From the NCBI GenBank assembly GCA_016860845.1, contig BOKF01000005.1:186001-250000 (forward strand): DNA of 64,000 nt, in the 5' to 3' direction. The translations under genes were made by a program, and so were the position numbers. Each line of letters starts with the position of its first letter. Within the stretch, counting starts at the first letter, position 1. This stretch comes from Chloroflexota bacterium (GTDB lineage: Bacteria > Chloroflexota > Anaerolineae > 4572-78 > J111). Shown piece after piece: positions 54,557 through 63,373 of this stretch. The notes under the pieces were generated by a model. It searched no databases. It worked only from the letters and a program-made list of their open reading frames with translations, and was not told the DNA's origin.

Positions 54557-56293
54557 TCAGGACCGGCCCACCTGAGGCAAGACAAAACGCAGCGCTTCAT
54601 CTGAATCCGGGCGGAGAAAGTCGAAATCACAGCCCTCATGGGCCTGCAGGACGTGGTCAATGTAGAGCCGGGGATAGCCGCGCAGATGCTGGCGGGGTTG
54701 GGGCGACCACTGCGCCAGGCGGGTTTGTATTTCCTCTTCCGAGATCAACACATCCAACCGCCGCCCGGCGATATCCAGGCGGATGAGGTCGCCGCTGCGC
54801 ACAACGGCCAAAGGGCCGCCGACGGCCGCCTCGGGCGCGGCGTGCAAGATGACGGTCCCGTAGCTCGTGCCGCTCATGCGGGCGTCGCTGAGGCGGACCA
54901 TATCCCGCACGCCCTGCCGGAGCAGCTTGCGGGGCAGAGGAATCTGGCCCCATTCCGGCATCCCCGGCACGCCGCATGGCCCGGCATTGCGCAAGATAAG
55001 GACACTCTCCGCTGTCACCTCCAGTTCGTCACTGTCAATCCGCTGGAGCATTTCTTCGTAGCTGTCGAAAACCAGCGCCGGGCCGGTATGGCTGAGCAGG
55101 GCCGGGCTGGCCGCTGAGGCTTTGATAATGGCCCCGGCTGGAATGAGGTTGCCGGTCAGCGCGGCCAAGGCCCCGCCTGAATCGAGTGGGTTGTCGAGGG
55201 GACGGATGACCTTCGGTTCGTAACAGCGGGCCGCAGCAATATTCTGTTCAGCCGCCTGCCCGGAAACGGTCAGGCAGTCCAGGTGCAGCAGCGGGGCAAG
55301 CTGTTTGAGCAGGGCCGGCAGGCCGCCGGCCAGGTAAAAATGCTCCAGCAGATAACGGCCCGAAGGTTTGAGGTCGGCCAGGAGCGGTGTGGCGGCGAAC
55401 AGCTCATCAAACAGGGCCAGCGGCAGGTGAATCCGCCGCCGGCCGGCGATGGCAGTCAGGTGAATGATGGCATTGGTTGACCCGCCCAGCGCCGCGCAGA
55501 CGCGGATGGCGTTCTCGAAGGCAGCCTGGGTCAGGATGGCGCTGGGGCGCAAATCTTCGTGGACCATCTCGACGATGCGCCGGCCTACGGCTCCGGCGGC
55601 GACCAGGCGGCGGCTGTCCTGGGCGGGAATACTGCTGGAACCGGGCAGCATCATGCCGAGGGCTTCGGAGAGGGCGGTCATGGTCGAGGTGGTGCCGACC
55701 TCATTGCACGCCCCCCAGGAGCAGGCGATACATGCCTCGAACTGCTGCCACTCCTGCTCGTCCATCGCCCCGATGCGGTACTCATCCCAAAACTTCCACA
55801 AATCGGTGCCACTGCTGATGGGCTGGCCGCGAAAATAGCTGACCGCTTTTGGTCCTGCCGAGAATTGGAGGGCCGGAATATCGGCGCTGGCGGCGGCCAT
55901 GAGTTGGGCCGGGGTGGTCTTGTCGCAGTTGCACAGCAGCACCACGCCGTCTACCGGATAGCCGCGCAGCGTCTCCTCGACCTCCATGGCGACGAGATTG
56001 CGGTAGAGCATGTCCGCCGGTTTGAGTAAATCGGCGCCCAGAGTCATGCTGGGAAATTCCAGGGGGATGCCGCCCGCCTCGCTGACCCCGCGTTTGATCG
56101 CCGGGATCAGCTCGCGGAAGCCAATCTCGCACTGGTTGAAGTCGCTGGCGGGATTGCAAATGCCGATGATGGGCCGGCCGGCAATGCGGTCCATATCGTA
56201 GCCAATCGCGCCGAGCACCGCCCGGTGGCGCAGACCCATCTCGTCGTTTCGGGCGAACCATTCCGCGCTGCGGAGCGGTTTGGGGCGGCTCAC
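54557..56293 (-). CDS. IlvD/Edd-family sugar-acid dehydratase
   Basis: A 578-residue dehydratase with an Fe-S cluster. Cluster ligands are seen in GICNPASDFNQCE, LLCNCDKTTPAQ and CSWGACNEVGTTSTM. The last motif (GxCNxxGTxSTM) is that of aldonate dehydratases such as L-arabinonate or xylonate dehydratase, rather than branched-chain IlvD (GSCGGMYTANTM). It would remove water from a sugar acid to give a 2-keto-3-deoxy product. GTG start, overlapping the SDR stop by 4 bp (GTGA), so it is translationally coupled with it. Confidence 0.92.
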   Translation of the reverse strand: MSRPKPLRSAEWFARNDEMGLRHRAVLGAIGYDMDRIAGRPIIGICNPASDFNQCEIGFRELIPAIKRGVSEAGGIPLEFPSMTLGADLLKPADMLYRNLVAMEVEETLRGYPVDGVVLLCNCDKTTPAQLMAAASADIPALQFSAGPKAVSYFRGQPISSGTDLWKFWDEYRIGAMDEQEWQQFEACIACSWGACNEVGTTSTMTALSEALGMMLPGSSSIPAQDSRRLVAAGAVGRRIVEMVHEDLRPSAILTQAAFENAIRVCAALGGSTNAIIHLTAIAGRRRIHLPLALFDELFAATPLLADLKPSGRYLLEHFYLAGGLPALLKQLAPLLHLDCLTVSGQAAEQNIAAARCYEPKVIRPLDNPLDSGGALAALTGNLIPAGAIIKASAASPALLSHTGPALVFDSYEEMLQRIDSDELEVTAESVLILRNAGPCGVPGMPEWGQIPLPRKLLRQGVRDMVRLSDARMSGTSYGTVILHAAPEAAVGGPLAVVRSGDLIRLDIAGRRLDVLISEEEIQTRLAQWSPQPRQHLRGYPRLYIDHVLQAHEGCDFDFLRPDSDEALRFVLPQVGRS

Positions 56294-57087
56294 CGGTCCT
56301 CGGCCACGGGATAGGCATTCAGCTTGCGGCCATCGCCGCAGGTCTGGCCGCCGTCAATGACCAGGGTGTGGCCGGTCATGAATTTGGCATCGTCGCCGGC
56401 CAGGAAGGCAAAGGCGCCGGCCACGTCCTCGGGGCTGCCCAGGCGGTTCAGCGGGATCAGCCGCTCCTGGTAGAACTCCATAAAATCAGGCGGGTCAATC
56501 TCAGCCGCCATCGGGGTCAGAATGTAACCCGGCGCAACGGCATTGACGCGGATGTTGTTATCGGCCAGGTCCAGGGCCATCGTTTTGGTCAGCAGGATGA
56601 CCCCGGCCTTGCTGGCGTTGTAGTGGGCGTATTTCACCTCGGCGGCGATGCCGTTTTTGCTGGCCATGTTGATGATAACCCCCCCGCCAGGCTGCCGCGC
56701 CATCTGCCGGGCAACCAACTGGGCCACGTTGAAGACGCCGGTCAGGTTGACGTCAATGATGCGCTGCCAATCCTCCGGTTCGATGTCCAGGAAGTGGTCT
56801 TCGCGGGCGATGCCGGCCACATTCGCCAGGACATCAATCCGGCCCCACCGTTCGACGGCCGCTTCTATGGCCGCCTGGATGTCGGCCCGGCGGCGCACAT
56901 CTCCGCTCCAGGAGATGACCCGCTCGCCCGCGGCCCACTCCTGCACCGCGCCGGTCAGGTTTTCGGCGTTGGAGTCGAAGGCGAGGACATTGGCTCCGTC
57001 CCGCAGAAAGCGGACGACAATGGCTTTGGCCAGGCCGCGCGCCGCGCCCGTGGCGAATAAAACTTTGTCTGAGAGTGAAGTGGTCAT
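56290..57087 (-). CDS. Short-chain dehydrogenase/reductase
   Basis: A 265-residue SDR. The cofactor motif is TGAARGLAKAIV, a TGxxxGxG variant with Ala for the last Gly. NVAG stands in place of NNAG, and the catalytic Ser and Tyr-x-x-x-Lys are in VIINMASKNG and YAHYNASKAG. DGGQTCGDG ends the protein. It probably oxidises a sugar or lactone precursor to an aldonic acid ahead of the dehydratase with which it overlaps. Upstream lies a family B repeat. Confidence 0.9.
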   Translation of the reverse strand: MTTSLSDKVLFATGAARGLAKAIVVRFLRDGANVLAFDSNAENLTGAVQEWAAGERVISWSGDVRRRADIQAAIEAAVERWGRIDVLANVAGIAREDHFLDIEPEDWQRIIDVNLTGVFNVAQLVARQMARQPGGGVIINMASKNGIAAEVKYAHYNASKAGVILLTKTMALDLADNNIRVNAVAPGYILTPMAAEIDPPDFMEFYQERLIPLNRLGSPEDVAGAFAFLAGDDAKFMTGHTLVIDGGQTCGDGRKLNAYPVAEDR

Positions 57088-57135
57088 TGTTTTTCTCCCC
57101 GTCAGGTAGTTCTAGAAAAATAAATCACTGTTCTT

Positions 57136-57187
57136 CGTAATGCGTGATGCGTAAGGTCATATTTACGAACTACGCATCACGCATTAT
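57136..57187. repeat. Palindromic repeat family B, copy 3
   Basis: TAATGCGTGATGCGTAAG faces CTACGCATCACGCATTA, an inverted repeat between the DUF2721 stop and the SDR start on the minus strand. Confidence 0.8.
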
Positions 57188-57220
57188 CACTTGGTTGTTT
57201 CAAATCTTGAGTTACTCTAC

Positions 57221-57637
57221 TCAAACAGGTTCAATCTCGTCCAAATCGTGAATTTGCAGGGTCAAGGCGTCAATGGAGACTTGAATTTCGCGTAATGATA
57301 GGGCCAAAGAAATAAGCAGGAGGATCAGGCTGCCGCCGAAAATCCACTTGCCCAGGAGCACCTGCCCGGCGAAGAGGACAAACATGCACAGGACACAGCC
57401 AAAAAAGCTGGAGACGCCAAAGATTTGCATGTTGCGGATGATGCCAATGCGGTAGCGCAGATTGGCCAACTGACCTTTGATTTTGGGGTCAGGCTGGGCT
57501 TTGTAGCGGGCGTACAGGTCGCGCATCAGGTTAGCCAGGGTCAAGAAGCGGCTGGTGTAGGCTAACAGCAGCAGCGAAATCGCCGGGAAGAGCAGCGCGG
57601 GGGTGGTCAGGGTTAGGTCCACTTGAGTCGTATCCAT
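57221..57637 (-). CDS. DUF2721 family membrane protein
   Basis: A 138-residue integral membrane protein of the DUF2721 family (function unknown). The first TM is TPALLFPAISLLLLAYTSRFL, a cytosolic segment LANLMRDLYARYKA with QLANLRYRI follows, and two further TM helices end in ALSLREIQVSI. The ATG at 57637 (MDTTQ) is the expected start; the longer frame to 57727 is unlikely since it has no ribosome binding site. A single gene upstream of the SDR-dehydratase pair on the same strand. Confidence 0.85.
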   Translation of the reverse strand: MDTTQVDLTLTTPALLFPAISLLLLAYTSRFLTLANLMRDLYARYKAQPDPKIKGQLANLRYRIGIIRNMQIFGVSSFFGCVLCMFVLFAGQVLLGKWIFGGSLILLLISLALSLREIQVSIDALTLQIHDLDEIEPV

Positions 57638-57745
57638 TCGGGTAAACCATCTATGACTGGAAGGCAGGATTATAACACACCGGGGGTGAATCAGGCCAGA
57701 GTTGGACTGGTAATGAGTGCATTTCATTTTGGGGCAGGTTTAGAA

Positions 57746-57850
57746 ACACGAACCTCACGAAAGTGAAAAACGCACGAAAAGGTTTCTTTTCAGCACCTTC
57801 TATAATTTTTTCGTGCCTTTCTATCAACTTCGCCCTTTCGTGGTTCGTGT
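57746..57850. repeat. Palindromic repeat family H, copy 2
   Basis: Outer arms ACACGAACC and GGTTCGTGT (9 bp perfect); internal words CACGAAAGTGAAAAACGCACG face CGTGCCTTTC and CGCCCTTTCGTG. It fills the space between DUF2721 and the ATPase pair. Confidence 0.75.
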
Positions 57851-57908
57851 TTTCTACCCATTTGAATTATTCGCTCCAAATTGAAATACCTCCAGCCCTC
57901 AAAAGCAG

Positions 57909-57937
57909 TTGACGGACCCATCTCCCTATGATACGAT
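57909..57937 (+). promoter_or_regulatory. Predicted promoter of the ATPase pair
   Basis: TTGACG (57909-57914), a 17-bp spacer and TACGAT (57932-57937), about 33 bp before the ATG at 57970. Each box has one mismatch to consensus or close to it. Confidence 0.65.
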
Positions 57938-57969
57938 AAGGGGTGTCAGTGTTGTGTTAGGGAGCGAGC

Positions 57970-59127
57970 ATGGCCGGTTCAGCGCAGGAGTTTGCCCGGT
58001 TACTGACCGAAGCGGTGCATACGATCCGCATTCGGGAGACGAAGGTCGCCAAAAAGACCATCCGCCTGGTGCAGGATGAGTTAGGCTATGCCCTGGGTCG
58101 AGAAGGCGGCTCCTGCATCGAGTATTGGCGCAAGGGCAACATCCCCGCCACCCTGGAAGACCTCGAAGCCCTGGCCCGCGAACTGGTCAAACGGAACGGG
58201 CTGACTCCAGAGGCGTTGAAACAACTCCTGACCAGCGCCGGGCATCCCCAGCCGGCTACCCTGACGAACGAACTCTACCCCCCGCGCCAGGAATTCGCGC
58301 CGTTTGTGGTCGGTCCGCCCATTACCCACCCCCGCCAGTTCTTTGGCCGCGAACAGGAATTGAAGCGCATTTTCGGCTTATGGAAACGTTTCCCCCTGCA
58401 AAATGTCGCCGTGATTGGTCTACCCCGCAGCGGCAAGACCTCCCTGTTACAGTATCTCCAGCAAATTACCAACGCCGCTCCCGGCCAGTTGCGCCCGGGG
58501 CAGCGGACCGACTGGCTGCCTCAGCCGGAACGGTATCGCTGGGTGCTGGTGGATTTTCAGGACGCCCGCATGGGCCAGCCGGAGCGTTTGCTGCGCTACC
58601 TGCTGGCCAGCCTCGATCTGCCCGTGCCGGAGCCGTGCCGCCTCAGTAACTTTTTGGATACGGTGGGCCAATATCTCCAGAACCCGGCGCTGATCCTGAT
58701 GGACGAAATCGGGGCCGGGCTGGCCTCGCCGGAGTTAGACCAGCAGTTTTGGTGGAGCCTGCGCTCGCTGAGTAATTATACTGAGGGCAAGCTGGGCTTT
58801 CTGCTGACCGCCCACGAGGCGCCTGCGCTCCTGGCTCACGAACACGGCAAGCCCTCCCCCTTCTTCAATATTTTCGGCCACACCCTGAACCTGGGGCCTT
58901 TCGGCGAAGCGGAAGCGCGGGAATTGCTCGCCAGTTCGCCCAAACCTTTTGCCCCAGCCGATGTCGAGTGGATGCTGGCCCAGAGCGGGCGCTGGCCGGT
59001 GCTGCTGCAAATCCTGGGCGACACCTGCCTGACCGCTCTGGAAGAAGGCCAAGCCGGTCCAGCCTGGCGGGCCGAGGGTTTGAGCCGGATCGCGCCTTTT
59101 CAGTACCTGTTAGAGGCCGCATGTTGA
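57970..59127 (+). CDS. AAA/STAND-type ATPase with N-terminal helical domain
   Basis: A 385-residue cytosolic ATPase. Residues 1-95 form a helical, possibly HTH-like domain (TKVAKKTIRLVQDELGYALG ... YWRKGNIPATLEDLEALARELV), as found in some NB-ARC regulators. The ATPase begins with FFGREQELKRIF and Walker A GLPRSGKTS near residue 158. A Walker B-type strand is ALILMDEIGAG. It overlaps the next gene by 7 bp. The pair suggests a two-part signalling or defence module; function unknown. Confidence 0.8.
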   Translation: MAGSAQEFARLLTEAVHTIRIRETKVAKKTIRLVQDELGYALGREGGSCIEYWRKGNIPATLEDLEALARELVKRNGLTPEALKQLLTSAGHPQPATLTNELYPPRQEFAPFVVGPPITHPRQFFGREQELKRIFGLWKRFPLQNVAVIGLPRSGKTSLLQYLQQITNAAPGQLRPGQRTDWLPQPERYRWVLVDFQDARMGQPERLLRYLLASLDLPVPEPCRLSNFLDTVGQYLQNPALILMDEIGAGLASPELDQQFWWSLRSLSNYTEGKLGFLLTAHEAPALLAHEHGKPSPFFNIFGHTLNLGPFGEAEARELLASSPKPFAPADVEWMLAQSGRWPVLLQILGDTCLTALEEGQAGPAWRAEGLSRIAPFQYLLEAAC

Positions 59128-61883
59128 AAAATGCGTTCACCGATGCACCCGCATTACATCCCAACCTGATCCTGGGCAGCCTGCACCTGCTCTTCTGGCT
59201 GTTGTTCCACCCGGCGGCCTGGGGCCATCACCTCGCCCGGCTCGACCCTACCCTCCGACCTGATTTCACCCTGGCTGAGGTGGGTCGCGCCCGGTGGCGG
59301 CTGCCGCTTTTCCGCCGGCTTCTGCTCCAGGTCTGTCTCATTTTACCGCTGCTGGCCGGACTACCGGTCGGCCTAATTCTGTGGAGGCAGAGTGGATCAA
59401 TTGGGTTGGCAGTGGGGCCGGTGGCCTATGTCCTTGCTATCACGGTTACGCTGGTGTTGATGGTCGGCGCAGTGGTGAGTGTCGCTGCCGGGATGGTTAG
59501 CAGCGTCGGGGTCGGGATAGCGGTGGGTATTATCGCCAGTTGGGCAGAAGACGATGCCCTGGTGGTCCCGCTGGTGATTGGGATCGCGTTGGGCGTCATG
59601 GGCAGCATCACGAGCCATCTGGCCGTCTTGAGGCCGGCTGGCCCGCCATCGCTGCCAATTCCCGCTGTCGCACCGAGGGGTGGGGCGAGGCGAACTCAGG
59701 TGGGCGGGATTGTGATCGGCGTCTTGATCGGAGTGATCGCCATCGAAGGGGCCCGTTCTGGTTTAACTGCCCTGGCAGGCTTAACGGTTGGTTTACCGGC
59801 GGAACCAGGCTATTGGCTGGCCCGCGCCATTGTTGTAGGGGCATCGTTTGGTCTGGCCCTGGGCTGGCGGCGAGGGGTCGCCGCCGGTCTGATTGGCGGG
59901 TTGGGCGTCAGTCTGGCTTATGGCCTGGCTGCCCTTGGCGTGAACAGCAATATTGCTGACGCGCTAGGAGGCCTGGCCGCCGGGCTGTTATTTGGGACTT
60001 CGTTTGGGGTTACGGTGACGCTGCCCTATGTGCTGGCGGCCCAAATTGCCGGGCCGGGAGCCGGAGCCTGGGCCGGGGCGCTGGGCAGTTGGGGCCGGCA
60101 TATCTTTCGGAACGAAGTTCCCCTCTGGCCGGCTTTACCGCTGGGATTGGGAGGCATTGTCCTGGGTTTCACCTGGGCCTGGTGGCGGCCTGTCCTCCTT
60201 TATCCCTTCATGGGGGCCTGGAACCTTATTCTTTTCCGCCTCGACGAGCGCCGCGCCGGAGACAGCAGTCTGCTGCGCTGGCACTCAGCTTTCTGGGACG
60301 AGGGGCAGCGCCTGCCGCTGGCGGGCCTGGACGAGCACTTGCTTCTGGTTATTGCGCGCAGCCCGGCTGAAGGACAGGCGGCGCTGGCGTATCTTAGCCA
60401 AAGCCGCCAGCATTGGGCCGCCCAGGCGGTGCAAATTGAGCTGGAAGCCCGCCGCCTGGAAAGCGCTCAAGACATCACGGCAGTCGGTCAGGTTCATCAT
60501 CACCTGGCCTCCGGCGCATTGACCGGTCCTGCCAGCGCGCTGCTGCGCCACTTTAGCCGGTTAAGCCAGGATGTCGAAGCCGCGCTTAGCCAGGCGACAG
60601 CCTACCACCAGCGCCTGGCCCTCAGTCCAATTGAGGATCGGCTGAACAGCCTGCTGCGCGAACTGACCGCCAGCAGCGAGCCTTACGCGGCGCGTTTTTA
60701 TCCGCTTGCCGATGGCTGGCAGCGGCTTGTCGGCGACCACGGGCGCGGACTGGCCGAAGCGGTCGAGCGCAGCCAGGAACTTGACAACCCCTATGTGGTC
60801 GGCGTGCCGCTGACGGAGCAGCAAGACATTTTTGTCGGGCGGACCGACATCGTCGCCCGTATCGAGCAGCTTCTGCTGGATCGCCGCCGCCCGCCGCTGC
60901 TGCTTTACGGCCAGCGGCGCATGGGTAAAACCTCGCTGCTGCGCAACCTGGGCCGGCTCCTGCCCAGCACGATGATCCCGCTCTTTGTGGACGGGCAGCG
61001 CATCGCCCTGGCCAGCGACTATCCCGACTTCCTCTATAACCTGGCCGCCGAGATGAGCCGGTCGGGACAAAAACAGCGCAGCCTCAGGCTGCCGGCCTTG
61101 AGCCGCGAGGATCTGGCGGCCAATCCTTTCACCTGCTTTAATGAGTGGCTGGATGAGGTTGAGCGGACGCTGGAGACGGAGGGGTACAGCATCGCCCTGC
61201 TGGCGCTGGACGAATTTGAAATGCTGGACAGCGTGCTGCACAAGGGCCGCTTCGACATAGCCGATGTTTTGAGCTTGCTGCGCCACATGATCCAGCACCG
61301 GCCGCACTTCAAGGTGATGCTGGCCGGCTCTCATTCCCTCGAAGAGTTTCAAAACTGGGCCAGCTACTTGATCAATGTCCAGGTGGTCAAAATTGGCTAT
61401 TTGGAGCCAGACGAAGCCCGCCAGCTCGTCGAACGCCCCAGCCCGCACTTTGCCCTGCGCTACGAGCCGGAGGCCAGCCAGCGGGTGCTGGACCTGACCC
61501 GCGGCCATCCGGCCCTGACACAGTTGTTCTGCTACGAGTTGGTGACTCTGAAAAATGAGCAAGAGGCGGCGGTGCGCCGGCTGGCCTGCCTGGCGGATAT
61601 CGAGGCGGCTGTGCCGCGCGTGCTGGCCAGCGGCGCGTTCTTCTTCGGTGACATCCAGCAGAATCAGCTCGATGCAGCCGCATTGGCGCTCCTGTGCGGC
61701 CTGGCCCGGCAGGGCGAAGGGGTCGTGGTAAGCCGGGAGGAGCTGGCCCGCCTCGCCGGCCCCGCTACTGACCTTGACTACGCCCTGGCCCTGTTATTGC
61801 GGCGCGATTTAATTGAGGCGGTCAAGGGGAGCTATCGTTTTCAAGTGGAGTTGATCCGGCGCTGGTTTGAGGCGGCCAGCTAG
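59121..61883 (+). CDS. Membrane-anchored AAA/STAND-type ATPase
   Basis: A 920-residue protein with a large N-terminal membrane region (about residues 70-370) holding many Gly/Ala-rich TM helices (VGIAVGIIASWAEDD, LALGWRRGVAAGLIGGLGVS). A helical cytosolic linker to about 560 is followed by an ATPase domain: FVGRTDIVARIEQLL, Walker A YGQRRMGKTS and Walker B IALLALDEFE. The C-terminus has winged-helix-like character (VVVSREELARLAG ... RRDLIEAVKGSYRFQVELIRRWF). Start ATG 59121 overlaps the previous stop, so the two ATPases are made together. Not a family I can name. Confidence 0.8.
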   Translation: MLKNAFTDAPALHPNLILGSLHLLFWLLFHPAAWGHHLARLDPTLRPDFTLAEVGRARWRLPLFRRLLLQVCLILPLLAGLPVGLILWRQSGSIGLAVGPVAYVLAITVTLVLMVGAVVSVAAGMVSSVGVGIAVGIIASWAEDDALVVPLVIGIALGVMGSITSHLAVLRPAGPPSLPIPAVAPRGGARRTQVGGIVIGVLIGVIAIEGARSGLTALAGLTVGLPAEPGYWLARAIVVGASFGLALGWRRGVAAGLIGGLGVSLAYGLAALGVNSNIADALGGLAAGLLFGTSFGVTVTLPYVLAAQIAGPGAGAWAGALGSWGRHIFRNEVPLWPALPLGLGGIVLGFTWAWWRPVLLYPFMGAWNLILFRLDERRAGDSSLLRWHSAFWDEGQRLPLAGLDEHLLLVIARSPAEGQAALAYLSQSRQHWAAQAVQIELEARRLESAQDITAVGQVHHHLASGALTGPASALLRHFSRLSQDVEAALSQATAYHQRLALSPIEDRLNSLLRELTASSEPYAARFYPLADGWQRLVGDHGRGLAEAVERSQELDNPYVVGVPLTEQQDIFVGRTDIVARIEQLLLDRRRPPLLLYGQRRMGKTSLLRNLGRLLPSTMIPLFVDGQRIALASDYPDFLYNLAAEMSRSGQKQRSLRLPALSREDLAANPFTCFNEWLDEVERTLETEGYSIALLALDEFEMLDSVLHKGRFDIADVLSLLRHMIQHRPHFKVMLAGSHSLEEFQNWASYLINVQVVKIGYLEPDEARQLVERPSPHFALRYEPEASQRVLDLTRGHPALTQLFCYELVTLKNEQEAAVRRLACLADIEAAVPRVLASGAFFFGDIQQNQLDAAALALLCGLARQGEGVVVSREELARLAGPATDLDYALALLLRRDLIEAVKGSYRFQVELIRRWFEAAS

Positions 61884-61941
61884 TTACCCAACCCGGCTGT
61901 GGAAAACGCCAGCAGTTATCGGTTAACCAAAGCGCTGCTTT

Positions 61942-62556
61942 TTAAAAAGGTTCTGTGCTAAGCTGGCTCTGGCGTTGGCGGCGAACCAGGAAATAAATTC
62001 CGGCTCCCAGAGCGACTATCCCCACCAGCAGGCCGCTGAAATCGCTGATGAACTGGTTGATGGCTTCCCACTGGCTGCCAAAAGCGTAACCCAGACCCCC
62101 GTAGAGTACAATCCAGGTGAATTCACCGGCTAAAGTGTAGACAAAAAATTTCCAGAACGGGTACCCGCTGCCCCCGGCAATAAGATTGGTGGGCACCGCC
62201 AGAGGCGTGAGCAAAAAGCGGGTTAAATAAATGGCTATCCCCCCACGCCGTTCAAACGTATCCTGGGCCTTTTGCCAAACCGACGATTGCCCAAAACGAC
62301 GCTGCACCCAGCCTTTGGCAAAGTAGCCGATGGTGTAACTGGCGCTATCACCCAGGACAGCGCCTAACAGCCCCAGCCCCGAAGTGCTGAATAAACCTAT
62401 TACTCCCTGTCGCACAAAGGCCCCAGCGGCCAACACAAGGAGCGTGCCCGGTATCGGCAGCCCCAGCGCCCCGATGAACAGGGCCAGCCCCAGTGCGGGC
62501 GGGCCATAGGTCAGCATCCCGGTCAGAAAAAACTCGGTCAGGTCGAAATCAGTCAT
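61942..62556 (-). CDS. DedA/SNARE-associated family membrane protein
   Basis: A 204-residue DedA-type membrane protein. Typical segments are GALGLPIPGTLLVLAAGAFVRQG, GLLGAVLGDSASYTIGYFAKGW, FERRGGIAIYLTRFLLTPLAVPTNLIAG and YTLAGEFTWIVLYGGLGYAFG. Family members take part in membrane lipid (undecaprenyl phosphate or phosphatidylethanolamine) flipping and homeostasis. The ATG at 62556 overlaps the end of the upstream gene by 8 bp; the longer frame to 62646 lies within that gene and is not used. Confidence 0.9.
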   Translation of the reverse strand: MTDFDLTEFFLTGMLTYGPPALGLALFIGALGLPIPGTLLVLAAGAFVRQGVIGLFSTSGLGLLGAVLGDSASYTIGYFAKGWVQRRFGQSSVWQKAQDTFERRGGIAIYLTRFLLTPLAVPTNLIAGGSGYPFWKFFVYTLAGEFTWIVLYGGLGYAFGSQWEAINQFISDFSGLLVGIVALGAGIYFLVRRQRQSQLSTEPF

Positions 62557-62953
62557 TCTTCGCCTCGGTGGGACGGGGATGTTCAGCCTGGTATTGTTGG
62601 ATAGCTTTCTGAACGGCTTTGAGCACGGCTTCAGGCTCGCCGCCAAAATAGTCCATATTCAAGCGGCGCAGGGCCTTCTTTTGATTTCCTTCCTGGGGCA
62701 CGCCGATTTGCTCAAAGATATATTCCTCTGGCACGCCATAGGCAGTGGCAATGTAAGGGACGGTCATCCAGCCGCGGATAAGCGCAACATCGGTGACCCC
62801 CGGTTCCAGGCTCGTCAATTGGAGGCGAAGCAAGGAGCGCCCTGCCCGAAAGCCAAAGAAGAGGATCAAAATAAGGCCCACCACGATCAGGCCGATCGTC
62901 AATATTTTTTCTTGTCGTGAGCGGGTAGGTGATGAGTTGCTTGTTTGGGTCAT
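62549..62953 (-). CDS. Hypothetical single-TM protein upstream of DedA
   Basis: A 134-residue protein with one N-terminal TM helix (ILTIGLIVVGLILILFFGF, residues 17-35) and a soluble domain containing IRGWMTVPYIATAYGVPEEYIFEQIGVP. The latter resembles the short helical repeat found in some periplasmic or cytosolic adaptor proteins. Function unknown. It overlaps the DedA gene, so the two are co-translated. An alternative topology cannot be excluded. Confidence 0.75.
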   Translation of the reverse strand: MTQTSNSSPTRSRQEKILTIGLIVVGLILILFFGFRAGRSLLRLQLTSLEPGVTDVALIRGWMTVPYIATAYGVPEEYIFEQIGVPQEGNQKKALRRLNMDYFGGEPEAVLKAVQKAIQQYQAEHPRPTEAKND

Positions 62954-63373
62954 AGCTTGCTCCCTCTGTTAAGTACTCTCTAGTTGATTGTATCACCGTT
63001 CAGATTTTGCGTCACGTTCAGCTTGCCTCAACAGCATTTCAATTTGGGGGCGAAAAATTATTCACTGCAGAGAACGCCAAGCACGCAGAGAAATTCAAAG
63101 AAAAAACTCAGCGGTCTCGGCGTCCTCGGTGGTTAGTTCCAGGCGTGATTAAAAAATCTGCCCCAAAAGTGAAATACACCCTTGCCTCGCGCCATCTCCG
63201 GAGTCAATTTCGGAGCGCGGCTGCCACTCTTCGGAGTGGAAGCATGGTAAACTCAAGGTAAATAATCAGCCGGGTCTAAGGCGACCGCCGACCACTGACC
63301 ACAGACCGCTGCCAGAAGGCAGCTTGTGGCGGCCGGCGATCCGCCGTCGGCCGTCACCTATGGAGGTCTTCTC
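62954..63373. other. Intergenic region with family G repeat
   Basis: A 420-bp gap between a leftward and a rightward gene. At 63062-63134 lies a family G palindrome (ACTGCAGAGAACGCCAAGC facing CGGCGTCCTCGGTGGT-type sequence). Further on is a tandem CGACCACTGACCACAGACCG stretch at 63288-63310. No gene is seen; the ribosome binding site of the next gene (GGAGG) is at 63362. Confidence 0.6.
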
